DNA from: Gemmatimonadales bacterium
Lineage (GTDB): Bacteria; Gemmatimonadota; Gemmatimonadetes; Gemmatimonadales; GWC2-71-9
Direction: 5' to 3'
Assembly: GCA_025927545.1 (NCBI GenBank)
Contig: JAICLE010000026.1
Span: 1-35,516 of the forward strand
Length of the DNA: 35,516 nt
Part shown: positions 8,044 through 15,105 of the stretch, one piece after another
Layout: each line of letters starts with the position of its first letter
Numbering within the stretch: position 1 is the stretch's first letter
The notes under the pieces: generated by a model
The model's input: the letters and a program-made list of their open reading frames with translations, nothing else
What the model was told of the DNA's origin: nothing
Database searches by the model: none
Position numbers and translations under genes: made by a program

Positions 8044-8625
8044 ATGCGGACGGACGAGCTCGACGGCATCCTGACGTTTCTCCGCGCGGCGGAGCGGCTG
8101 AAGACGGTCACCCGGAATGGGTGGACCTCCACCGGGGAGCGGGAGAGCGTGGCGGAGCACACGTGGCGGCTTTGCCTGATGGCGATGCTTCTCTACGGGA
8201 ACGATCCCGGCATCGGGCTCGCGCGGCTGCTCAGGATGTGCCTCATTCATGACCTGGGGGAAGCGATTCATGGCGACGTCCCGGCGCCGGTGCAGCAGGC
8301 CGGCGCTGGCAAGGCCCGGCAGGAGCGGGCCGACCTGGTCGAGCTGATGGCGCCTCTGCCGCCGGCACTGCGCCAGGAGATTCTCGAGCTGTGGGACGAG
8401 TACGAAGCGGCGATGTCACCCGAGGCGAAGCTCGCCAAGGGGCTGGACAAGCTGGAGACGATCCTCCAGCACACCCAGGGCAGGAATCCGGCCGACTTCG
8501 ACTACGCATTCAACCTCGACTACGGCCAGCGCTTCACCGGCGCCGACCCCGTCCTGGCCGCGCTGAGAACGCGCCTGGACGAGGAAACGGCGCGGCGCGC
8601 GCAGTCGCGTGGGCCGGGCCGGTAG
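8044..8625 (+). CDS. HD-domain phosphohydrolase, YfbR/HDDC2-like 5'-nucleotidase
   Basis: A 193-residue cytosolic HD-superfamily protein. The metal ligands are visible as His39 in ESVAEHTWR, His69-Asp70 in CLIHDLGEAIHGDVP, and Asp135 in KGLDKLETI. Together these make the HDDC2/YfbR pattern. That family removes the 5' phosphate from (deoxy)nucleoside monophosphates with a divalent metal. The length agrees with the family (about 190-200). The ATG follows GGGGGAG. It is followed after 9 nt by the PPC-domain gene, so the two are probably an operon. Confidence 0.87.
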   Translation: MRTDELDGILTFLRAAERLKTVTRNGWTSTGERESVAEHTWRLCLMAMLLYGNDPGIGLARLLRMCLIHDLGEAIHGDVPAPVQQAGAGKARQERADLVELMAPLPPALRQEILELWDEYEAAMSPEAKLAKGLDKLETILQHTQGRNPADFDYAFNLDYGQRFTGADPVLAALRTRLDEETARRAQSRGPGR

Positions 8626-8634
8626 GACGGACGA

Positions 8635-9072
8635 ATGCGATATCGACTCCTCGCCGACTCGATGGGGCAGCGGACGTTCGTTGCCATCTTCGACACCGGC
8701 GATGAAGTAATGGCCGGCCTCCAGACGTTTGCGCGCGAGCAGCGGCTCGCCGGCAGCCGCCTCACCGCCATCGGAGCCTGCAGCGAGGTGCTGCTCGGCT
8801 ACTTCGACTGGGACACCAGGGAGTACCGTCCGATACCCATCGCCGAACAGGTCGAGGTGCTCTCGCTCGTGGGCGACATCACGCTCGCGCCGGACGGTGG
8901 GCCGCAGGTGCACGCGCACATGGTCGTGGGGAAGTCGGATGGGACGGCGCACGGTGGCCACCTGCTCCGGGCCATGGTGCGACCCACCCTGGAGGTGATG
9001 GTGACGGAGGAGCCGGCGCACCTGCGGCGGCAGTTCGATCCGGCGTCGGGCATCGCGCTCGTCCGCATCTGA
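8635..9072 (+). CDS. PPC/DUF296 domain protein
   Basis: A 145-residue protein that is one PPC (plants and prokaryotes conserved, DUF296) domain. Typical features are the N-terminal FDTGDEVMAGLQTFAREQ, the middle LTAIGACSEVLLGYFDWD, and the metal-site-like VHAHMVVGKSDGTAHGGHLL near residues 97-116. Bacterial single-domain members form trimers and are often annotated as DNA-binding by analogy with plant AT-hook proteins, although this protein has no AT-hook. Its biochemical role is unknown. It starts 9 nt after the HD nucleotidase, with AGGA in the gap, suggesting translational proximity in one operon. Confidence 0.87.
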   Translation: MRYRLLADSMGQRTFVAIFDTGDEVMAGLQTFAREQRLAGSRLTAIGACSEVLLGYFDWDTREYRPIPIAEQVEVLSLVGDITLAPDGGPQVHAHMVVGKSDGTAHGGHLLRAMVRPTLEVMVTEEPAHLRRQFDPASGIALVRI

Positions 9073-9233
9073 CCGACTCCCTGTACGGCTGCGGAGGCTG
9101 GGTGTTGCTGCGTTCCGGCGGGAGCGCAGAGGCCGCACCCACCGTCGCGCCGGAGTAGCGGTCCGGCTGCCCGCCCCGCATCTTCCAGCTATCCCTGAGT
9201 CGACAACCACCCGCTCATCCCGAGCGAGGCACC

Positions 9234-9602
9234 GTGGAACTCTTTCCGAGGGGCCCCATCACCGAGGCCACCGCCCGCGTCCACCTGGAGCGCGCCTGGT
9301 ATGTCGCGATCGGCAGTGCCGCAGTCATGATGCTGGGCGGCGTGTTCTCCGTCTCGCTCACGCTCCTCATGGGCGGCGTGATCGTGGTCGGGCTGGGGCA
9401 CGGGATGGTGCAGCGGAGCTGGGTGGCGGCGGGCGCGCTGCTGCTCTATCTCGTCGTCGTGCTGGGGCAGGCCGGCTGGAAGCAGGGGCAGCCGGTGCTG
9501 GTCCTGCTCGCCATCGCCGTGGGCTACTTCCTCGCGCAGGGGTTCCGCGCCACTTGGTGGCTGCGCCGGCAGGGCGAAGCTCTGCCGGGTCCGGTGGTCT
9601 GA
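9234..9602 (+). CDS. Small integral membrane protein of unknown function
   Basis: A 122-residue protein starting at GTG 9234 behind GAGCGAGG. After about 20 amphipathic residues come hydrophobic segments at about 23-41, 43-58, 63-81 and 86-104, so three or four membrane helices, followed by a basic tail (RATWWLRRQGE). There are no recognisable catalytic motifs. The VOC gene starts 34 nt downstream and may be cotranscribed. I do not recognise the family. Confidence 0.68.
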   Translation: MELFPRGPITEATARVHLERAWYVAIGSAAVMMLGGVFSVSLTLLMGGVIVVGLGHGMVQRSWVAAGALLLYLVVVLGQAGWKQGQPVLVLLAIAVGYFLAQGFRATWWLRRQGEALPGPVV

Positions 9603-9636
9603 CCTGGCGTATCGTGGGCCCGCGGGAGAGGATCGG

Positions 9637-10059
9637 ATGAAGCCGCGGATCACCTTTCTCACGCTGGGCGTGGACGACCTGGAACGGTCGCTCGCGTTCT
9701 ATCGCGACGGTCTCGGTCTGGCGACCAGGGGGATCGTCGGCCGGGAGTTCGAGCACGGCGCGGTCGCCTTCTTCGAGCTGCAGGCGGGGCTCACGCTCGC
9801 GATCTGGCCGCGCGACAGCATCGCCCGTGACGCCGGGGTGCCGGGGGATGCCCGCAGTGCGACGGAGTTCACCATCGGCTACAACGTGGCGAACAAGGCT
9901 GAGGTGGACGCGGTCATGGAACAGGCGAGGCGCGCGGGCGGGAGGATCACCAGGCCGGCGGGCGATACGTTCTGGGGCGGGTACGCCGGCTACTTTCAGG
10001 ACCCGGACGACCACCTGTGGGAAGTCGCCTGGAATCCAAAGATCATTCTCGAGGAGTGA
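9637..10059 (+). CDS. VOC-superfamily (glyoxalase/bleomycin-resistance-like) protein
   Basis: A 140-residue protein with the beta-alpha-beta-beta-beta pattern of the vicinal oxygen chelate fold. It opens with ITFLTLGVDDLERSLAFYRDGLGL, has FFELQAGLTLAIW in the middle, and ends with GYAGYFQDPDDHLWEVAWNP. The last motif holds the conserved Glu that ligates metal in active members (Glu131 in WEVAWN). The first metal position, usually His or Gln in strand 1, is not obvious, so catalytic activity is uncertain. Members act as glyoxalases, dioxygenases or antibiotic-binding proteins. The ATG follows GGGAGAGGA. Confidence 0.86.
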   Translation: MKPRITFLTLGVDDLERSLAFYRDGLGLATRGIVGREFEHGAVAFFELQAGLTLAIWPRDSIARDAGVPGDARSATEFTIGYNVANKAEVDAVMEQARRAGGRITRPAGDTFWGGYAGYFQDPDDHLWEVAWNPKIILEE

Positions 10060-10087
10060 ACGGCTCGGGCTCGCCGTCAGCCGGGGC

Positions 10088-10380
10088 TCACCTGGCTGCT
10101 GCCTGCCGCGGCTGCCTCAGAAACCGCACCACCGCCCCCGCCACCATCGCCGGAGTCCGCCAGCCGCTGGTATAGCGAGTCCCAGATGTAGGCGGGGACC
10201 GAGAAGCCGGCGGCCAGGACCACGACCCGTCCGGTGTTCGGTCCCGCCGTCTCATAATGGGTGACGTCGTAGGCCAGCTCGAGCAGCGAGACCACGCCGG
10301 ACTCGCCAGGCGCGGGACGGGGCGAACGCGGCGGCGCAGACGAGCAGCACGGCCGCGAGAACTGGGCAAAGGATGCGCAC
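10088..10380 (-). pseudogene. Decayed exported alpha/beta-hydrolase (frameshift plus internal deletion)
   Basis: Read on the minus strand, a GTG at 10380 begins a good signal peptide (MRILCPVLAAVLLVCAAAFA). The frame is lost at about 10320. In another frame comes RPAPGESGVVSLLELAYD and then VVVLAAGFSVPAYIWDSLYQ, which is the N-terminal strand and oxyanion-hole region of an alpha/beta-hydrolase. After about 10150 the core is missing; a third frame then gives VVRFLRQPRQAAAR and a stop, which looks like the C-terminus of such an enzyme. Nucleophile elbow, acid and His are absent. The stretch 10265-10339 nearly repeats part of the pseudokinase gene at 34111-34186. The hydrolase assignment rests on a short motif. 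Confidence 0.6.
10265..10339 (-). repeat. 75-nt dispersed copy of pseudokinase-gene sequence (copy 1)
   Basis: On the minus strand this matches 34111-34186 (+) except for one missing C (near 10326) and one substitution (GGCG for GACG near 10298). Both copies encode RPAPGES-VVSLLELAYD in the same frame. The match begins inside the signal peptide of the hydrolase remnant and ends at ACGACG. Confidence 0.88.
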
Positions 10381-10502
10381 GGTTCCGGAGGCGAGGGTAC
10401 CGGTATATACCTGATGAGGTGCGGGATCGAGTAGTTCCCGCTGGTACATCGAGGTACAGTGCGACGCCGAACGCCCCGCTCACCCAGCGAACAGAGGCTC
10501 AG

Positions 10503-12092
10503 ATGCTCCCGCGCACCAAGCTCCTCGCTCTCGTCGCCCTCGTGCTTACTCCGGCCGTGGCCGGCGCCCAGGCACCGCGCTCCCCCCGCGCCGCCGCTCC
10601 GTCCGACTTCACCGACCCCCAGCGGCTCGCCAGGCTCGCCGGCGCCTACCCGGCGATCGACAGCCTCATGCGCGAATTCGCCGATCGATCGCACGTGCCG
10701 GGGATGGCCTACGGCATCATCGTGGACGGACGCCTCGCGCACGTCGGCACCGTGGGGACCCGCGAGCTCGCGTCCCACGCCCCGGTCGACACCGCCACGG
10801 TCTTCCGCATCGCCTCGATGACCAAGAGCTTCACCGCCGTCGCCATCCTCCAGCTTCGCGACGCGGGCCGCCTCTCGCTCGACGATCCGGCGGAGCGCTA
10901 CGTGCCGGAGCTCGCGGGCCTGCACTACCCTACCACCGACTCGCCGAAAATCACCATTCGCCATCTCCTCTCGCACTCCGCCGGCTTTCCCGAGGACAAC
11001 CCGTGGGGCGACCAGCAGCTCGCCGTGACCGACGAGCAGATGACGCGCATGCTGCGCGGGGGGATCCCGTTCTCCACCGCGCCCGGCACCAATTACGAGT
11101 ATTCGAACTACGGCTTCGCCATCCTTGGCCGCATCGTGGCCAACGTGTCGGGTCAACCGTATTCGCGCTACGTCGCCCAGCACGTGCTCGGGCCGCTCGG
11201 CATGAAGGCGACCACGCTCGAATCTTCGGCGGTGCCACCCGCGCATCTGGCGCACGGGTATCGCTGGCAGGACGACGCCTGGCTGGAAGAGAAGCAGCTC
11301 CCCGATGGTGCGTTCGGCCCGATGGGCGGGATGCTCACCTCGGTCAACGACCTCGCGCGCTGGGTGGGCTTCATGCTCGACGCCTGGCCGGCGCGCGACG
11401 GCAGCGACCGCGGCCCACTTCGCCGCGCCTCCCGGCGCGAGATGCAGCAGGTGGCCCGCTATGTCGGCGCGACTGTCCGGAAGGACTCCACCGGGGAGGT
11501 GGTGCTCAACGTCGGCGGATACGGCTATGGCCTCGGGCTTCGGCGGACATGTCTCTTCCCCAATATGGTGTCGCACAGCGGCGGCCTTCCCGGCTTCGGC
11601 TCGATCATGCGCTGGTTGCCGGACTACGGCGTGGGGATCATCGCACTGGGGAATCTCACCTACACGGGCTGGAGCGGTGTCACCGGAAGAGCGCTCGAGC
11701 TCCTCTCCGGCACCGGCGGCCTGGTACCCCGCGCGGCGCAGCCCGCACCCGTGCTGGTGCAGCGCCGGGAGCAGGTGACGCGGCTGGTGACCCGATGGGA
11801 CGATGCCCTGGCCGACAGCATCGCGGCGATGAACCTGTACCTGGATCAATCGAAGGATCGGCGGCGCGCCGCCATCGAGCAGCTCCGCCGTGAGGCGGGG
11901 GACAACTGCCGCAACGAAGGGCCGTTCGAGGTCGAGAACGCGCTGCGGGGGAGCTGGCGCATGCGCTGTCGGAACGCCGACCTGCGCGTCTCCATCACGC
12001 TGGCTCCCACCGAGCCGGCGCGGGTGCAGTATCTCGATGTGGCAGCGCTCGGCCGGGACGAGAGCCTCGCGCCGGAGCCGACGTGCCGCTGA
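10503..12092 (+). CDS. Exported serine hydrolase, class C beta-lactamase fold
   Basis: A 529-residue secreted protein of the beta-lactamase/transpeptidase-like (serine hydrolase) family. The ATG at 10503 follows GAGG and starts a signal peptide (MLPRTKLLALVALVLTPAVAGAQA). The catalytic set is complete: Ser105-M-T-Lys108, Tyr200-S-Asn202, and HSG at 358-360 in place of KTG. A C-terminal region of about 130 residues (from about 400) is extra and may be a small beta domain. Members include esterases, D-peptidases and carboxypeptidases; being in this family does not imply beta-lactam resistance. It is followed after 91 nt by a second, distantly related serine hydrolase with its own promoter candidate. 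Confidence 0.9.
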   Translation: MLPRTKLLALVALVLTPAVAGAQAPRSPRAAAPSDFTDPQRLARLAGAYPAIDSLMREFADRSHVPGMAYGIIVDGRLAHVGTVGTRELASHAPVDTATVFRIASMTKSFTAVAILQLRDAGRLSLDDPAERYVPELAGLHYPTTDSPKITIRHLLSHSAGFPEDNPWGDQQLAVTDEQMTRMLRGGIPFSTAPGTNYEYSNYGFAILGRIVANVSGQPYSRYVAQHVLGPLGMKATTLESSAVPPAHLAHGYRWQDDAWLEEKQLPDGAFGPMGGMLTSVNDLARWVGFMLDAWPARDGSDRGPLRRASRREMQQVARYVGATVRKDSTGEVVLNVGGYGYGLGLRRTCLFPNMVSHSGGLPGFGSIMRWLPDYGVGIIALGNLTYTGWSGVTGRALELLSGTGGLVPRAAQPAPVLVQRREQVTRLVTRWDDALADSIAAMNLYLDQSKDRRRAAIEQLRREAGDNCRNEGPFEVENALRGSWRMRCRNADLRVSITLAPTEPARVQYLDVAALGRDESLAPEPTCR

Positions 12093-12101
12093 GATGCGCT
12101 C

Positions 12102-12130
12102 TTGACGACCTGAGATTCGGGGGATACGCT
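12102..12130 (+). promoter_or_regulatory. Candidate sigma70-type promoter for the second serine hydrolase
   Basis: TTGACG (12102-12107) and TACGCT (12125-12130) are separated by 17 nt, the optimal sigma70 spacing. The start would be near 12137, giving a leader of about 47 nt before the GTG at 12184. The -35 matches 5 of 6 consensus bases; the -10 matches T, A and the final T. Confidence 0.52.
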
Positions 12131-12183
12131 CCTGCCGTCCCCCGCAACCCCATAGCCGACCCGATCCAAAGCGCGAGGTTCCC

Positions 12184-13695
12184 GTGCGGCCGCTCGCCCG
12201 GTGTGCCGTACCGCTCGCCGCCCTGATCCTGACGGCCATCTCTGCGTGCGACCCCAACCGGCCATTCGCGGCCGACGAGCCGCCCTTCCCACCGGCCCTG
12301 GCAACGGTCGCGCTCTCCAGCTACTTCCCGCCTCCGGAAGCCGCCGGCGGATGGCGCACCACCCGTGATTCCGCTCAGATCCTGAGCCTCGGGATGGACG
12401 CCGGCAAGCTGGCCGGACTGGGCTCGTACCTGATGGCCCTGCCGTACGAGACGTACAAGACCGGCGTGAGCGGCTACGACTTCACCAACAAGGCCGCCCT
12501 CGTCATCAAGGATGGATGGGTCGTGGGCGAGTACTACAACCAGCCGAGCGCGGCAACGGCTGTCTACTACCTGGCCTCGAACGGCAAGACGATCACCATC
12601 ATGCTTCTCGGCCGCATGGTGCAGGACTATCCCGGCGTCGCCTTCGGGTTGGGCAGCAGGCTCTACGACCAGCGCTGGCTCCCCGAGGGCTTCCCGCTCA
12701 CCGACCCGCGCAAGGCAGACATCACGATCGACCAGGTGTTCCGTCACGTGTCGGGGATCATTCCGGAGGCCGAGGATCAGATCGCCTCCGGCTCTGTGCA
12801 GACGGAAAGCGCCTGGAACTTCGCGCCGTTCACCGTGGGGAAGGACCCCGACTACCCGGTATCGGCACCCCTTTACTTCACCCCGGGCGACAGTTCCACA
12901 TACACCAAGGGACGGCCCTACTCGAGCGTCGCCTTCAACCACTTCAGCCTCGTGTTCCGCAACGTGAGCGGGCTCGAGCCGAGCGCGTATCTCCGCCAGG
13001 GGCTGCTCGATCCTATCGGAGTCGGGAGGATGGCGTACAAGCGGCCGGCCGGGATGGGCGACTACGTCTGGGCGACGGCGGGGAACGGGCTGGCGAGCGC
13101 CCGGGACTTCGCGCGGCTGGGATACCTGATGCTCCACGAGGGAGACTGGGCGGGCACCCGACTCTTCGCGGCGTCATGGCTGCGGAACTTCACGACCTCC
13201 GCCGCCTATCCCAACATCCGCTCCAACGTGGACTGCCACTGGGGCGCGAAGTATCCGAGCGACATGTACCGCACCACGGGTTCGGGACAGAACTGGGCGC
13301 TGGTGGTACCGTCGCTCGATCTCGTGGTCACGTTCAACGGCCGGACGCCGGCAACGCTGGCGGCGCAGGTCGATACTGCATCGCTGAGCCGACTCTTCGC
13401 GGCCGTCACGGAACGCTACGTGGCGTGTGACGGGACGATCGTCCACGATACGACCGGCATTTCCCTGAGCGCGGCGGGCCGGAAGCGTGCAGGCTTCGAG
13501 TTCGTGGATCTCCGCTGGAGCGGTGCGGCCGGAACGAATGTGGACGTCTATCGCAACGGGGCCACGCTCGTCACGGTGGCCAATTCCGGCGCATGGACCG
13601 ACGCCACTGGAAAGAAGGCTGCCAGGAGCCTCACGTACCGGCTCTGCCTGGGCGGCACCGGCACCTGCTCGAATAGCGTGACCGTCACGTTCTGA
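12184..13695 (+). CDS. Serine hydrolase (beta-lactamase fold) lipoprotein with C-terminal Fn3-like domain
   Basis: A 503-residue protein starting at GTG 12184 behind GAGG, with a lipoprotein signal ending ISAC (Cys22). The catalytic Ser motif is Ser132-N-G-Lys135 in YYLASNGKTIT. The second motif appears as Tyr246-Ser-Ser rather than Tyr-x-Asn, and TTGSGQ near 360 could supply the third. After about residue 415 an immunoglobulin-like module (LRWSG, VDVYRNG, LTYRLCLGG) resembles fibronectin type III. The enzyme probably hydrolyses an ester or peptide bond outside the inner membrane; the substrate is unknown. It shares little sequence with the hydrolase upstream, so they are not a recent duplication. 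It is convergent with a small lipoprotein gene 31 nt away. Confidence 0.82.
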   Translation: MRPLARCAVPLAALILTAISACDPNRPFAADEPPFPPALATVALSSYFPPPEAAGGWRTTRDSAQILSLGMDAGKLAGLGSYLMALPYETYKTGVSGYDFTNKAALVIKDGWVVGEYYNQPSAATAVYYLASNGKTITIMLLGRMVQDYPGVAFGLGSRLYDQRWLPEGFPLTDPRKADITIDQVFRHVSGIIPEAEDQIASGSVQTESAWNFAPFTVGKDPDYPVSAPLYFTPGDSSTYTKGRPYSSVAFNHFSLVFRNVSGLEPSAYLRQGLLDPIGVGRMAYKRPAGMGDYVWATAGNGLASARDFARLGYLMLHEGDWAGTRLFAASWLRNFTTSAAYPNIRSNVDCHWGAKYPSDMYRTTGSGQNWALVVPSLDLVVTFNGRTPATLAAQVDTASLSRLFAAVTERYVACDGTIVHDTTGISLSAAGRKRAGFEFVDLRWSGAAGTNVDVYRNGATLVTVANSGAWTDATGKKAARSLTYRLCLGGTGTCSNSVTVTF

Positions 13696-13726
13696 CGTTG
13701 TCGCCGGGGGCCCGGCCCGCCGACCG

Positions 13727-14116
13727 TCAGCCTTCCCGGATCAGCGTCCCGCGTCGGATGTCGTACACCCTCAGGCGCACCACCACGCCCGGGCGCCGCG
13801 CATCGACCACCCGCACGTGGACCACGCTCCTGTCCTCATCCGGACGATAGACGATCCAGCTTCCCGCCGGGGCGATGCGCTCGATCCGGGCGCAGCTCCG
13901 GGGCCGCGGCTGATGCCCGGGGGGCTCGCCCGGCAGCCAGACCCGGCACAGGCCCGGCGGCGGAAGCTGTCCCGGCGGAATCCCGAGGGCGGCGGCAGTG
14001 CTGGGTCCGCGGCGCATTGCCGGCGCCGGCTCTTCCCGCCTCGCGGACGTATACGAGCTGCAAGCTGCTGCAGTGAGAACCGCCAGAGCAATCGAGGGGA
14101 TGCGGGCCGAACGCAT
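13727..14116 (-). CDS. Small Pro-rich lipoprotein of unknown function
   Basis: A 129-residue protein on the minus strand. The ATG at 14116 has GGAGG just upstream and starts a lipoprotein signal (MRSARIPSIALAVLTAAAC, Cys19). The middle has the unusual stretch IPPGQLPPPGLCRVWLPG, followed by PPGHQ and a second Cys. This arrangement is familiar from small exported proteins of unknown function in several soil phyla. The C-terminal half (SVVHVRVVDARRPGVVVRLRVYD) looks like beta strands. The two Cys residues flanking the Pro-rich part may form a disulfide. It ends 31 nt from the convergent serine hydrolase. Confidence 0.72.
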   Translation of the reverse strand: MRSARIPSIALAVLTAAACSSYTSARREEPAPAMRRGPSTAAALGIPPGQLPPPGLCRVWLPGEPPGHQPRPRSCARIERIAPAGSWIVYRPDEDRSVVHVRVVDARRPGVVVRLRVYDIRRGTLIREG

Positions 14117-14193
14117 GGCTCCTCCGGGGAAATGGTGTGATTCCCCGGATTCGGGCAGGGAGCATGCCGGTTGGCGCTGGGCGGGGGTAAAGG

Positions 14194-14421
14194 TTAGGAG
14201 GCGTCCCGCTCGGGTTGGGCGGGGGCGCGCGGCCGGCCGCCGCGGAACTCGAAATGCCGGCTGTTCAGGACCTCGGCGATCGAGGCCGCCACGCCGTCGC
14301 AGTGCGTGCGGGCAAGCTGGCGCGCGGAGAGCCAGGCGGCGGAATACCACACGTCCGGACGGAGTCCGGGGTACAGCTCGGCGAAATCCGGCCTGAGGCG
14401 GGCCTCTCGACGAGACGTCAT
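14194..14421 (-). CDS. Small protein of unknown function (75 aa)
   Basis: A 75-residue frame with features of a real small gene: ARLRPDFAELYPGLRPDVWY, then a helical AAWLSARQLARTHCDG segment, then HFEFRGG near the C-terminus. The order of a YPGL/W motif, helix and HFEFRGG resembles small orphan proteins I associate with this kind of genome, but I cannot name a family. The ribosome-binding site is weak (AGG 11 nt upstream). It is in line with the lipoprotein gene (start 77 nt downstream) and the tautomerase upstream. Confidence 0.52.
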   Translation of the reverse strand: MTSRREARLRPDFAELYPGLRPDVWYSAAWLSARQLARTHCDGVAASIAEVLNSRHFEFRGGRPRAPAQPERDAS

Positions 14422-14498
14422 GGGAGCAACCTGGCAGTGGGGGACGCCTGAAGCTTAGCAACCGGGCGCCGGGCTGTCCAACGCCGCGCCCGGGGCTT

Positions 14499-14702
14499 TC
14501 ACTTCTGCCGCCGCCGGATCACTGTGGTGCTCTCGCCGCCCACGCCCCAGTTATCGGTCTCCACCTCGTCAATGATCACGAACGTCGTCGCCGGATTCTT
14601 GCCGAGCACGTCGACAAGCAACCGGGTCGCGCCGCGGATCAGCTCGGCCTTCTGCTCGGCCGTGGCGCCGTCGCGCGTAATCCGGATGTTCACGTAGGGC
14701 AT
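14499..14702 (-). CDS. 4-oxalocrotonate tautomerase family protein
   Basis: A 67-residue protein that begins MPYVNIRITRDG. In this family Met is removed and the exposed Pro acts as the catalytic base. The start at 14702 is fixed by that Pro and by GGAGGG just upstream; an in-frame ATG at 14747 would bury it. KAELIRGATRLLVDVLGKNP and FVIIDEV are typical of the beta-alpha-beta tautomerase monomer, which assembles into hexamers. The enzyme probably catalyses keto-enol tautomerisation of a small 2-oxo acid, or is a promiscuous relative. No aromatic degradation genes are adjacent. Confidence 0.88.
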   Translation of the reverse strand: MPYVNIRITRDGATAEQKAELIRGATRLLVDVLGKNPATTFVIIDEVETDNWGVGGESTTVIRRRQK

Positions 14703-14814
14703 GGGCCCTCCATCCATCGGTGGGTGCGGTTGATCGCCGGCTTGCATGCGTCCGGCCGGTGTGCAATATCATGGGTCCATGGGCAGCGGAGCGAGGAGCC
14801 ATGGCGAGCCGGGG

Positions 14815-15105
14815 ATGCGGTGGAGCACGAAGTTCGCGCTCCTGTGCTCGATCTGGTTGCTATTCGCCTGTGCTGCCGGGGCCCCATCCCCGAGGGCCGC
14901 GCAGCCGGTGCAGCGTGCATGCTCCTTCCGCTCGCCGACCACGTGCTGGGTCGTGACCAGCCGGCCCACGCGTCCGGTGCCCGCCACCCCTCATCGCGAC
15001 GAGCTGGGGACTACGCCACCGCCGGTGCTGGCGACCGTCGCTGACACCACATCGCCCGCGCCTCGGGTGTCCGCCACCGCGGGGCCGCCCCCGCGCAGCC
15101 CGTAG
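14815..15105 (+). CDS. Possible small lipoprotein overlapping the quinoprotein gene
   Basis: A 96-residue frame on the plus strand. From the ATG at 14815 (GGGG just upstream) it encodes MRWSTKFALLCSIWLLFAC, a convincing lipoprotein signal with Cys19, followed by a Pro/Ala/Thr-rich tail. Two further Cys residues (CSFRSPTTC) follow. Its last 115 nt overlap, convergently, the 3' end of the quinoprotein gene, so the tail may be only shadow sequence. It may be real with its true length set by an upstream stop not present here. Low confidence. Confidence 0.4.
   Translation: MRWSTKFALLCSIWLLFACAAGAPSPRAAQPVQRACSFRSPTTCWVVTSRPTRPVPATPHRDELGTTPPPVLATVADTTSPAPRVSATAGPPPRSP

Noticed and set aside
10503-12257. 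Upstream part of a 726-codon minus-strand frame ending at 10077
   Set aside because: The part over 10503-12257 is antisense to the serine hydrolase. Only the short end near 10077-10380 has protein-like content, treated as the pseudogene.
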